64,000 nt of DNA, taken from assembly GCA_001507425.1 (NCBI GenBank), contig LMAJ01000012.1, positions 82,839 through 146,838 of the forward strand, given 5' to 3'. Source of the stretch: Flavobacteriaceae bacterium CRH. Its GTDB lineage: Bacteria > Bacteroidota > Bacteroidia > Flavobacteriales > Flavobacteriaceae. The translations under genes were made by a program, and so were the position numbers. The notes under the pieces were generated by a model, which was given only the letters and a program-made list of their open reading frames with translations, was not told the DNA's origin and searched no databases. Position 1 is the first letter of the stretch. Every line of letters begins with the position of its first letter. This document shows positions 1-6,768 of the stretch, one piece after another.

Positions 1-118
1 TTTGCGGCCAGTTTTCCGGATCGCCCAAAGAAGTTTTGCTCCAGTCTTTGGCACGAATAAGCTCGCCCATTTCTCCACCATCAGCTAGAAAATAATACTC
101 ATTATTTGTACTGCCCAT
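1..118 (-). CDS. PAS-type sensor histidine kinase, N-terminal fragment
   Basis: Only the first 39 codons are in the window; the gene continues past the left edge. The ATG lies at 118-116 on the minus strand. The peptide begins MGSTNNEYYF and contains GGEMGELIR and DWSKTSLGDPENWPQ, an opening typical of large soluble PAS/GAF sensor kinases. It lies 12 bases downstream of the receiver-only regulator at 131-580 on the same strand, so the two probably form one transcription unit and one phosphorelay. The kinase core itself is not visible; the assignment rests on the N-terminal signature and the neighbour. Confidence 0.6.
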   Translation of the reverse strand, partial: MGSTNNEYYFLADGGEMGELIRAKDWSKTSLGDPENWPQ

Positions 119-130
119 TCAAATATATAT

Positions 131-580
131 TTAGGGTTGAAGTATAAAATGCTCTTTCGTAGGTTGCTTAAAATTATTTTCGGCAGTTATTGCCAATGCA
201 TTTCCGATCACCTTTTTTAATTTAGAAAAATCACCAGGTTTTCGGATATAATATATGGCTCCTTTTTCGTACATCTTATCAACAATGTTCATGTCTAAAG
301 AAGTAGAAAAAATAATCACCGGAAGATCTTTTAATTCCTGTATTTGTTTAATTTCAGTTAAACACTCAATGCCATTTTTTCGGGGCATATTCAGGTCCAG
401 AAAAAGAATGTCAGGAAGATTTTCAGATGGTTTATTTTCCAGAAATTCCATAAGCTGAACACCATCATTAACTGTTACAAGAGAAAAAGGAATAAGTAAA
501 TCATCAAGTGCTTCTTTAAAAAAAGCGCAATCATCTTCATCATCATCTGCAAGTAATAGGTTGTATTTGTGGTTATTCAT
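131..580 (-). CDS. Receiver-only response regulator (CheY/Rcp1-like)
   Basis: 149 aa, a single REC domain with no output domain. The acidic pocket is ADDDEDD near residues 11-17, the phospho-acceptor is Asp62 in LFLDLNMP, the conserved Ser/Thr lies in IIFSTS, and the conserved Lys is in IRKPG. Such stand-alone receivers pass phosphate on or act by protein contact. The gene directly precedes the sensor kinase fragment at the left edge. A second pair of the same kind lies at 53407-56951, with the kinase first. The input signal cannot be told from the sequence. Confidence 0.9.
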   Translation of the reverse strand: MNNHKYNLLLADDDEDDCAFFKEALDDLLIPFSLVTVNDGVQLMEFLENKPSENLPDILFLDLNMPRKNGIECLTEIKQIQELKDLPVIIFSTSLDMNIVDKMYEKGAIYYIRKPGDFSKLKKVIGNALAITAENNFKQPTKEHFILQP

Positions 581-794
581 TTTAGTAAAATAATTTTTAG
601 AAAAGTGGGTTTTATTTAAAATTTACTCACTGTAAAAGGCTTTTTTAACTGCTAAGATAAAACTAATTTTATTAGTATTATTCAAGTGCATTTCAATAAG
701 TAAGAATCTCTTGTTTCTTAATGTTTTATCTTTAAATTCGTCTGAAAAATCATCATAACAAATTCTCTTGATTTTATTTTCTTTTGTTTACTTT

Positions 795-822
795 TTTGCA
801 AGTTTTTTCAAAACCTTGCAGG
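795..822. repeat. Degenerate CTTGCAGG palindromic repeat
   Basis: The right arm AAAACCTTGCAGG is identical to the intact palindromes at 21321-21347 and 21429-21455. The left arm is eroded (TTTGCAAGTTTT instead of CCTGCAAGGTTTT). It belongs to a dispersed family of short intergenic palindromes in this window. Confidence 0.6.
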
Positions 823-842
823 TATTTCGATGAAAAAAAAGC

Positions 843-869
843 CCTGTAAGATTTAGAAAACCTTGCAGG
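843..869. repeat. Degenerate CTTGCAGG palindromic repeat
   Basis: The arms CCTGTAAGATTT and AAACCTTGCAGG are inverted repeats with two mismatches around the centre AGA, the same 27-base element as at 21321-21347. It lies 20 bases after the previous degenerate copy. Confidence 0.65.
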
Positions 870-1108
870 ACTTTGAAAGCTTCAATATTCTGAAGTCGCT
901 TTACATTTTATTTTTTGAAAATATAAAAAATGAAAACAAGTTTGAAATTAACGCCGCAACCATCCAGGATCGCATCCAAAAAAATAAAAAAACAGATTTA
1001 TTCGGGCAGTTAATGCTGGCTAATATTAAAGTTATAAAGAACGTTGTTGTCAGATTTTGAAGCAATTGAATTAATAATTTTCTATTGTATAACCGGACAA
1101 TTCTCATT

Positions 1109-2320
1109 TTAATTCAAATTGATAAGTTGAGGCCCAAATTCTTCGTAGAAAATATTTTTCTGATTTACATTTAAATTAAGCAGCGCTTCATATTGGGCTT
1201 TAATAAACATTTCAGGACCACAGATATAATATCTGGCTTCGTCTAATAAAATAGAATCTTTGCATTTATGAAGATTAACGCGACCGTGAATGATTTCGTT
1301 AGAAACACTGTGATGCGGTTCTAAAGTATCATAAAATGTAAATGTTTCGAGCCATTTTGCTTCCTCTTTTAAACTTGAAATCTGATCTTTGAAAGCGTGA
1401 ACCGATTCGTTTCTACAGCCGTGAATCCAGATTGTCTTTTTATTTTGAATGGAGTTTAAATTGGTTTCAAGCATGCTTAACATCGGCGTAAGCCCAACGC
1501 CGCCGCTGATTAATACCAACGGATTTTTAGAATCTTTTTCTAAATGAAATAGTCCTGCCGGAGAAGAAATAGAAATAACATCGCCTTCAGCTTTTGAATG
1601 CAATGTATGCGAAACCATTCCTGATGGATTTGGCGCAATTCCTGTTTCTTTTTTTACTGAAATTCTATAATATTCAGGATTAAAAGTGCTTGACAAACTG
1701 TATTGTCTTGGTTGCAAAAGATTTAATTCGGTCACAAAAACCTGAACGCTGATAAACTGGCCTGAATGAAAATTGGCAATTTCTTTTCCGTCTTCGGGAT
1801 ACAAATAAAAAGATTTAATTTCGGTCGATTCCTGAACAATTTTTTTGATGGTGAATTTTCTCCAGCCATTCCAGCTTCCGGGTTTAGCAGCATTTTCTTT
1901 ATATAAATCTTTTTCAAGATCGATCATAATTTGTGCTAACTGATAAAATGCAATCGTCCAGGCTTCCAGAAGTTCAGGAGTTGCAGTTTCGCCTACAACT
2001 TCACCAATAGAAGCTATTAATTGTGTTCCAACGATTTTATATTGGTCGGGCTGAATGTTTAAACTTCGGTGTTTGGTTCCAATGCCTTTCAATACGCCAA
2101 TTAAAACTGACGGATCTTCTATATTTTCGGCGTAAGCCAAAACAGCATTTGCCAGAGCAGATTTTTGTCTTCCGTTTGCCTGATTTCCCATATTAAACAT
2201 ATTTCGTAATTCAGGATGATTTTTAAACATTCGGGCATAGAAATAGTTTGTTAGGTCTTCGCCACTCGCTCGTAAAATTGGAATTGTAGCTTTGATAAGC
2301 TCTTTTTGTTGTGGATTCAT
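1109..2320 (-). CDS. hmp: Flavohemoglobin, nitric oxide dioxygenase
   Basis: 403 aa, the usual Hmp length. The N-terminal globin domain (about 1-138) has the proximal haem His84 in TKHRSLNI. The FAD-binding half (about 150-260) has PRQYSLSS and the NAD-binding half has GGVGLTPML near 275; the C-terminus carries the expected EEFGP. The enzyme oxidises NO to nitrate in the cytoplasm with O2, NADPH/NADH and FAD. The gene diverges from the hydrolase/peroxiredoxin operon, which suggests a shared stress-response intergenic region. The start ATG at 2320 gives a family-typical N-terminus (MNPQQKELIKATIPIL). No truncation or missing residue was noticed. Confidence 0.95.
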   Translation of the reverse strand: MNPQQKELIKATIPILRASGEDLTNYFYARMFKNHPELRNMFNMGNQANGRQKSALANAVLAYAENIEDPSVLIGVLKGIGTKHRSLNIQPDQYKIVGTQLIASIGEVVGETATPELLEAWTIAFYQLAQIMIDLEKDLYKENAAKPGSWNGWRKFTIKKIVQESTEIKSFYLYPEDGKEIANFHSGQFISVQVFVTELNLLQPRQYSLSSTFNPEYYRISVKKETGIAPNPSGMVSHTLHSKAEGDVISISSPAGLFHLEKDSKNPLVLISGGVGLTPMLSMLETNLNSIQNKKTIWIHGCRNESVHAFKDQISSLKEEAKWLETFTFYDTLEPHHSVSNEIIHGRVNLHKCKDSILLDEARYYICGPEMFIKAQYEALLNLNVNQKNIFYEEFGPQLINLN

Positions 2321-2423
2321 CTTGTGATAATTATAATTTGATTAGGATAAAATTTGAATTCTCAAGAAATAAAGTGTCTCAGAATTTATATCCACAAATT
2401 TAATTAAGCGATAAAGCCTCATT

Positions 2424-2441
2424 TTATGACTCAAATCATAA
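2424..2441. promoter_or_regulatory. Inverted repeat TTATGA-N6-TCATAA (possible Crp/Fnr-type operator)
   Basis: Perfect 6-bp arms with a 6-bp spacer lie in the divergent region, about 104 bases upstream of the flavohemoglobin start and about 125 upstream of the hydrolase start. Size and spacing resemble Crp/Fnr-family sites, and such regulators often control hmp genes in other bacteria. The regulator assignment is inference. Confidence 0.35.
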
Positions 2442-2500
2442 GAATCAAAAAAATCATTTTTAAATAGAAGCGACTCAATTAAACCAAAATTTTTAAACAT

Positions 2501-2520
2501 AAATTACCTTAAGGTAATTT
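2501..2520. promoter_or_regulatory. Perfect 20-bp palindrome upstream of the hydrolase operon
   Basis: AAATTACCTTAAGGTAATTT is a perfect palindrome ending 45 bases before the ATG at 2566. It lies where the -33 region of a promoter with the weak -7 box CAATTTTG (2540-2547) would be. Position and symmetry suggest an operator for a dimeric regulator. The Crp-family gene at 4021 follows the operon and is one candidate, but no direct link is visible. Confidence 0.6.
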
Positions 2521-2565
2521 CGTCTGTTTTCTTTCGCCTCAATTTTGCACTATAAAATTAGAGAT

Positions 2566-3405
2566 ATGAAAAAAATTAATGACACATTCAGAAAGAACTT
2601 TTTAAAAGTTTTATTGTTAACAATCGTATTGGCGGGATTTGCTTCCTGCGATAATGATGATAAAGAAGATACCAATAGCAAAACCTTTGTTTTAGTACAT
2701 GGTTCCTGGCAGGCATCTTTTGTTTGGGATGAAGTAAAACAGCAATTAGAAAAAGAAGGGCATCATGTAATTGCGGTAGAATTGCAGGCACATGGCCAGG
2801 ATAAATCTCCTTTGAGTGAAGCTACTTTAGAGAATTATGTAAACCGTGTAAAAGCAGCTATTAGTAAAGTTGATGGCAAAGTTATTTTGGTCGGGCATAG
2901 TTTAGGCGGTGCGATAATTACGCAAACGGCAACACAAGTTCCGGACAAAATTGAAAAACTGGTGTATATTGCAGGCTTTATTCCCGGAAACGGAAAATCG
3001 CTTTTTGATCTTTCTTCAACAGATTCAGGATCTGATATTATGCCTCCGGCGATTGAGTTTTCTGCAGATATGACAACGGCTAATTTCTCAAATCCCGAAG
3101 TAAATATTCCGAAGATTTTTTGCCATGATTGTTCAGAAGAGCAAAAAGCTTTATTGGTAAAAAACTTAATAGCAGAACCAATAGGACCTCACGGAACTCC
3201 GCTAAAATATGATCCGGCAGTATTTGCGAAACTAGATAAATATTATATTTATACTACAGAAGATCATGCTATTAGTTATGCATTTCAACAAAAAATGGTG
3301 CAGGAGGCAGGCGTTACCAAAACATTTACGATAAAATCGAGCCACAGTCCGTTTTTATCAAAACCAAATGAAGTTTCATCAATTTTAAACAACTTAACAA
3401 AATAA
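2566..3405 (+). CDS. Alpha/beta-fold hydrolase, predicted lipoprotein
   Basis: 279 aa from the ATG at 2566; an upstream in-frame TTG at 2545 was set aside because MKKINDTFRK opens a proper export signal. A hydrophobic segment (13-25) ends in FASC, a loose lipobox, so Cys28 may be lipidated. The catalytic triad is visible as Ser112 in VGHSLGG, Asp233 in TTEDHAIS and His260 in SSHSPF. The order and spacing match the methylesterase/hydroxynitrile-lyase-like branch of the fold, so an ester or lactone substrate is plausible but unproven. The next gene starts two bases after the stop, so the two are co-transcribed. A perfect 20-bp palindrome lies just upstream. Confidence 0.85.
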   Translation: MKKINDTFRKNFLKVLLLTIVLAGFASCDNDDKEDTNSKTFVLVHGSWQASFVWDEVKQQLEKEGHHVIAVELQAHGQDKSPLSEATLENYVNRVKAAISKVDGKVILVGHSLGGAIITQTATQVPDKIEKLVYIAGFIPGNGKSLFDLSSTDSGSDIMPPAIEFSADMTTANFSNPEVNIPKIFCHDCSEEQKALLVKNLIAEPIGPHGTPLKYDPAVFAKLDKYYIYTTEDHAISYAFQQKMVQEAGVTKTFTIKSSHSPFLSKPNEVSSILNNLTK

Positions 3406-3407
3406 TC

Positions 3408-3866
3408 ATGATACAAGAATTAAAAGTAGGAGATAAGATTCCGTTTTTTAGCCTGCAAGATCAAAATGGAAATAACTTTAATAGTGCAACAGATTTAATT
3501 GGGATTACAACTGTAATTTATTTTTATCCAAAAGATGAAAGTGGTGTTTGTACAAAAGAAGCCTGTGCGTTTCGCGATAGTTATCAGGATTTTACTGATG
3601 CCGGTATACAAGTTCTTGGTATTAATGCTGCCGGAATTGAAAGCCATAAAAGTTTTGCCGAAAAAAACAGATTGCCTTTTAAATTATTAAGCGATCCGGG
3701 CAATAAAGTAATTAAGCAATTTGGTGTTAAAAATGCTTTGTTTTTAACGGGTAGAGAAACATTTATTGTTAATGAAGAAGGCGTTGTGGTACACAAATTT
3801 AGAGACTTTTTTAAAGGTGCAGCGCACGCCAAAGAAGTGCTTCAGTTTTTAAAACCCGTAAAGTAA
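3408..3866 (+). CDS. Peroxiredoxin, BCP/PrxQ type
   Basis: 152 aa thioredoxin-fold peroxidase that reduces hydroperoxides in the cytoplasm. The peroxidatic Cys48 and resolving Cys53 sit in PKDESGVCTKEAC, the five-residue spacing of the atypical 2-Cys PrxQ/BCP class. No signal peptide is present, in contrast to the exported hydrolase two bases upstream, with which it forms an operon. Together with the flavohemoglobin opposite it suggests an oxidative/nitrosative stress context. The operon is followed by a palindromic repeat and a strong hairpin. Confidence 0.93.
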   Translation: MIQELKVGDKIPFFSLQDQNGNNFNSATDLIGITTVIYFYPKDESGVCTKEACAFRDSYQDFTDAGIQVLGINAAGIESHKSFAEKNRLPFKLLSDPGNKVIKQFGVKNALFLTGRETFIVNEEGVVVHKFRDFFKGAAHAKEVLQFLKPVK

Positions 3867-3905
3867 TTCTAATTTCAGTATGTTTGGTAAAAAAATGATT
3901 TAGAC

Positions 3906-3938
3906 AGCTTTGTCAAAGTTTAAAACTTTGACAAAGCT
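3906..3938. repeat. Intergenic palindrome AGCTTTGTCAAAGTT
   Basis: Perfect 15-bp inverted arms around TAA lie just after the peroxiredoxin gene. The core TTTGTCAAAGTT recurs as a palindrome at 21374-21390, so this is a dispersed repeat and not only a terminator. No run of T follows directly. Confidence 0.75.
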
Positions 3939-3982
3939 TAAGATAAAAAGATTTACCCTAACGAAGTTAATTTCATAATTTT

Positions 3983-4009
3983 AAGCCCGATATAGTTTAT
4001 ATTGGGCTT
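3983..4009 (+). terminator. Hairpin after the hydrolase/peroxiredoxin operon
   Basis: AAGCCCGATATA and TATATTGGGCTT pair over 12 bases, one of them G-U, around a GTT loop, followed by the T-rich ACTTTGTTATT. It ends 11 bases before the next ATG at 4021, so it may terminate the upstream operon and lie just before the regulator's own start site. Confidence 0.6.
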
Positions 4010-4020
4010 ACTTTGTTATT

Positions 4021-4602
4021 ATGGATGATAAAAAAATATTGGTAGATTTTTTAAACCACTTTTCAGGACTTTCAGAGATTGATTTTCAAAAAGGAAATCC
4101 GTATTGGTATACGAGGACTTTTAAAAAAGGCGAGTTTTTTAATATGCAGAGTTTTGTATGTTCTGATCTTGGTTTTATAAAAAGTGGACTTTTTAGAATA
4201 TATTATTTTGATGAAGAAGCGATGGAAGATAGAAACATGTTTTTCTTTGCAGAAGGGCAGTTTATTGTTTCTTTTGCGAGTTTTATATACCAGCATCCTT
4301 GCATTTATTACATTGAAGCCCTTGAAGATGCTGAGGTTTATGCCATAAAATATAAAGACCTGAAAGAGCTTTATGCCGTAAATAATGGCTGGGCAAACAT
4401 GGGAAGAATTTTGGCCGAATTATTTTTTATCTACGCGCAATTGAGAATGGAAGCCTTGCTTTTTAATAATGTCGAACAGCGTTATATAAAATTGCAAAAA
4501 GACCAGCCTCAGATTCTACAGCGTGTTGCACTTTTTCATATTGCGTCTTACTTAGGCATTACAAGCCAATCTTTAAGCAGGATTAGAAAACGACTTGGAT
4601 AA
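4021..4602 (+). CDS. Crp/Fnr-family transcriptional regulator
   Basis: 193 aa with an N-terminal cyclic-nucleotide-binding-like beta-barrel (about 15-120; KKGEFF, FIKSGLFRIYYFDEE) and a C-terminal winged HTH ending in ASYLGITSQSLSRIRKRLG. No ligand-binding motif for cAMP and no Fe-S cysteine cluster is obvious, as is common in the many Bacteroidota members of this family. It follows the hydrolase/peroxiredoxin operon on the same strand behind a hairpin. Convergent with the LytTR gene, with nine bases between the stops. Its target is not known. Confidence 0.85.
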   Translation: MDDKKILVDFLNHFSGLSEIDFQKGNPYWYTRTFKKGEFFNMQSFVCSDLGFIKSGLFRIYYFDEEAMEDRNMFFFAEGQFIVSFASFIYQHPCIYYIEALEDAEVYAIKYKDLKELYAVNNGWANMGRILAELFFIYAQLRMEALLFNNVEQRYIKLQKDQPQILQRVALFHIASYLGITSQSLSRIRKRLG

Positions 4603-4611
4603 AATTTATAA

Positions 4612-5370
4612 TTAAGAATTTAACCAGTTTTTGAAATTATTAATTTCTTTTTTACTTAAAATAATAGGTTCAGTATCAGGAACGGCAATGTTAAGCAACA
4701 ATTCAATTTTTTGGCTCGAATGTTTTACGATTTCCTGAATATGATGCCTGTTGATAATGTATTTTCTGTTTATTTTAAAAAACAGTTTTGGATCCAGGCT
4801 ATTGATCAAATCTTTAAGATTGCTGTTATACAAATAACTGTTTCCGGAATTGGTGTGTATGAAAAGGTGTTTTCCGGTAGCAAAAAAATACGGAATTACG
4901 GTATCGTTTATCGAAATCAATTTGTCTCTGTGACTTACCAAAAAGTGACGCTGAATACTACTTTGATTTTCAATTTCAACTAAAGATTCAATAATTGGGT
5001 TTGGATTAAAAGTATCTCTAATGTTTTTGTATTTAGAAAGCGCTTCTAATAATTCCTGTTCTTCATAAGGTTTTAGAAGATAATCGATCGTAAAATGTTT
5101 AAAGACTTTTACTGCATAAGAATCATAAGCGGTAATGAAAATAACGGGACATGAAATGGTCGCTTCTTCAAAAATGTCAAGACTTTTTCCGTCTCCCAAA
5201 TGAATATCCATAAACGAAAGATCGACCGTGTTTTCTTTAAAAAAAGCAACAGCATCTTTTACGGATTTTAATATAGTGACCTCACTTATGGTAATAATTT
5301 GTTGATGTTCGAGAATTGATTTCAGATAGTTTGAAGCCAGATGTTCATCTTCAATGATGGCAATTTTCAT
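4612..5370 (-). CDS. LytTR-family response regulator
   Basis: 252 aa. REC domain (1-120) with IIEDEH, phospho-acceptor Asp55 in FMDIHLGDG and Lys in LLKPYEEQEL. A LytTR DNA-binding domain (about 150-250) contains FINR-like FFKINRKYIINRHHIQEI. It would bind DNA as a dimer after phosphorylation by a LytS-type kinase. The only such kinase nearby is at 12848-14425, at the other end of the protease/SusCD block, and I infer that they are partners. A terminator and a separate promoter (TACCTTTG at 5384-5391) show it is transcribed apart from susD. Confidence 0.93.
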   Translation of the reverse strand: MKIAIIEDEHLASNYLKSILEHQQIITISEVTILKSVKDAVAFFKENTVDLSFMDIHLGDGKSLDIFEEATISCPVIFITAYDSYAVKVFKHFTIDYLLKPYEEQELLEALSKYKNIRDTFNPNPIIESLVEIENQSSIQRHFLVSHRDKLISINDTVIPYFFATGKHLFIHTNSGNSYLYNSNLKDLINSLDPKLFFKINRKYIINRHHIQEIVKHSSQKIELLLNIAVPDTEPIILSKKEINNFKNWLNS

Positions 5371-5383
5371 TTCCTTTTTTTTG

Positions 5384-5391
5384 CAAAGGTA
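5384..5391 (-). promoter_or_regulatory. -7 box TACCTTTG for the LytTR regulator
   Basis: Exact match to the Bacteroidota consensus TAnnTTTG on the minus strand, 14 bases upstream of the start codon. It abuts the T-tract of the susD terminator, so termination of one unit and initiation of the next are packed into about 35 bases. Confidence 0.6.
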
Positions 5392-5419
5392 AAAAAAAAG
5401 CTCCGTTAAAAACGGAGCT
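5391..5419 (-). terminator. Rho-independent terminator after susD
   Basis: On the minus strand AGCTCCGTT and AACGGAGCT form a nine-bp stem with a three-base loop (5399-5419), followed by eight to nine T (5391-5399). It separates the SusC/SusD transcript from the LytTR gene. Confidence 0.9.
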
Positions 5420-5428
5420 TAATTCAAT

Positions 5429-6757
5429 CTACAAGTTTGGATTATTTAAACGTGCATCTTTAGGATATGGTATCGTATAACGCGGATCATTTTCGATCAG
5501 TTTATATTCATTTCCTTCTCCATCATAATGCAGGATTTCTTTTTGATTATTTCTTCTCAAATCAAACCAGCGGTGTCCTTCTGCAGCAAACTCACGGTGT
5601 CTTTCTTCACTAATAAAATCAAGAAGTTCAGTTTGGTTCATTGTACCAATTGCTGTAGCAAGTGTATTGTAACCTGCAACTTTATATCTGTTTTTGATAA
5701 AAGTTAAGACTGTAGTTCTTGCTGTTGTAAGATCATTTAATTGAGCTGAAGCTTCTGCTTTTGTCAAATATAATTCAGAAGTTCTGAAAGAACATTTTTG
5801 AGCATCATCTCCACCTTTTAAGATGGAAATATCGCCTCCAAATTTTTGAAAATACAAAGCATAACGCAAATCGTTTGTTTGATCGTAGGCATCAATCAAT
5901 TCAGATGAAGCGTAAGAAATATTTTTTAAACCAACAACGAAGACATCTTCAAGAGCCAAAATTGATTCTACACCATCGTAACGGTTAGCTAAAACAGGTG
6001 TAGCATTTAAATCTACTAAAGCGCTTTTAATAGCTAATGCATTATCTGCAGATTCTATAGCTTTTGCCCATTCTTTTTGGTATAAGAAAACACGAGTTTC
6101 TAATGCATAAATTGAAGCTTTAGAGAAACGATAGTTTAAACCTTTTGGCTGCGTGTCTTTGTTAAGCAATTTTTTAGCTTCTTCTTTATCAGAAAGAATC
6201 TGCTCGTAAATTCTGGCTGTGCTTTCAGGGGCATAAGCTTGCTCTAAATCTATTTTTAAAGCTAAAGGAACTCCTCTGTCTGTACCTGCAGTTGCAGCAT
6301 CGTAAGGTTTTGCAAACAGGTTCAATAAATCAAAATAGGCATAAGCTCTCAAGGCATAAGCTTCTCCAATTAATTGATCTTTATCAGCAGATGCCTCAAG
6401 TTTACTATTTGCATCATTGATAATTACATTAGCAAAGAAAATAGTATTGTAAAGAGTTGCATACTGAAATTGTGTTGTAATACGGTCTGGAGTCGCATCA
6501 TTCCAGTGATAAATATCTTTGAAAAAAGGATAATCAGGACCAAAACTATAAGGATCCAGTAATAATTCATCTCCTCTTAGCGAAGCAAGGTTTTTATGAT
6601 CAGGGTAAGTTTCGTAACCTCTTGTAAGTACTGCTCTGTAATCTGTTAATGTTTCCGGAATTACTTTACCAATTGGCTGTACGTCCAGATAATCATCACA
6701 GCTTACCGTAGTAATAGCTGTGACGAAAAAGAATGCATATTTTAATATATTTTTCAT
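5429..6757 (-). CDS. SusD/RagB-family outer-membrane lipoprotein
   Basis: 442 aa. A signal peptide ends at VSCDDYLDV, with the lipid-anchored Cys near residue 20 followed by the Asp-rich start usual for SusD. The C-terminal SusD region shows EERHREFAAEGHRWFDLRR, a family hallmark. It caps the SusC barrel encoded 11 bases upstream and captures the ligand on the cell surface. Because the same operon starts with a secreted zinc protease and contains no glycosidase, peptides or protein fragments are a more likely substrate than a polysaccharide; this is inference. A terminator follows. Confidence 0.94.
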   Translation of the reverse strand: MKNILKYAFFFVTAITTVSCDDYLDVQPIGKVIPETLTDYRAVLTRGYETYPDHKNLASLRGDELLLDPYSFGPDYPFFKDIYHWNDATPDRITTQFQYATLYNTIFFANVIINDANSKLEASADKDQLIGEAYALRAYAYFDLLNLFAKPYDAATAGTDRGVPLALKIDLEQAYAPESTARIYEQILSDKEEAKKLLNKDTQPKGLNYRFSKASIYALETRVFLYQKEWAKAIESADNALAIKSALVDLNATPVLANRYDGVESILALEDVFVVGLKNISYASSELIDAYDQTNDLRYALYFQKFGGDISILKGGDDAQKCSFRTSELYLTKAEASAQLNDLTTARTTVLTFIKNRYKVAGYNTLATAIGTMNQTELLDFISEERHREFAAEGHRWFDLRRNNQKEILHYDGEGNEYKLIENDPRYTIPYPKDARLNNPNL

Positions 6758-6768
6758 TTTAAATCAGT

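Larger units (their letters stand above)
581..1108. other. Gene-poor interval with decayed palindromic repeats
   Basis: About 530 bases between the receiver gene and the flavohemoglobin without a convincing gene. It carries two degenerate copies of the CCTGCAAGGTTTT palindrome (795-822 and 843-869). A 65-codon plus-strand frame at 863-1060 has a somewhat higher-GC stretch from about 945 to 1015, but it starts inside a repeat, matches nothing I recognise, and could be a gene relic. No tRNA or riboswitch-like fold was seen. Confidence 0.5.

Noticed and set aside
863..1107. Two overlapping small frames (65 aa plus strand, 68 aa minus strand)
   Set aside because: The plus-strand frame begins inside a palindromic repeat and the minus-strand frame is its complement; neither has a signal, motif or promoter. 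Kept only as a possible relic in the interval note.
2545..2565. TTG-initiated extension of the alpha/beta hydrolase
   Set aside because: It would put seven extra residues before a normal lipoprotein signal peptide; the ATG at 2566 fits better.
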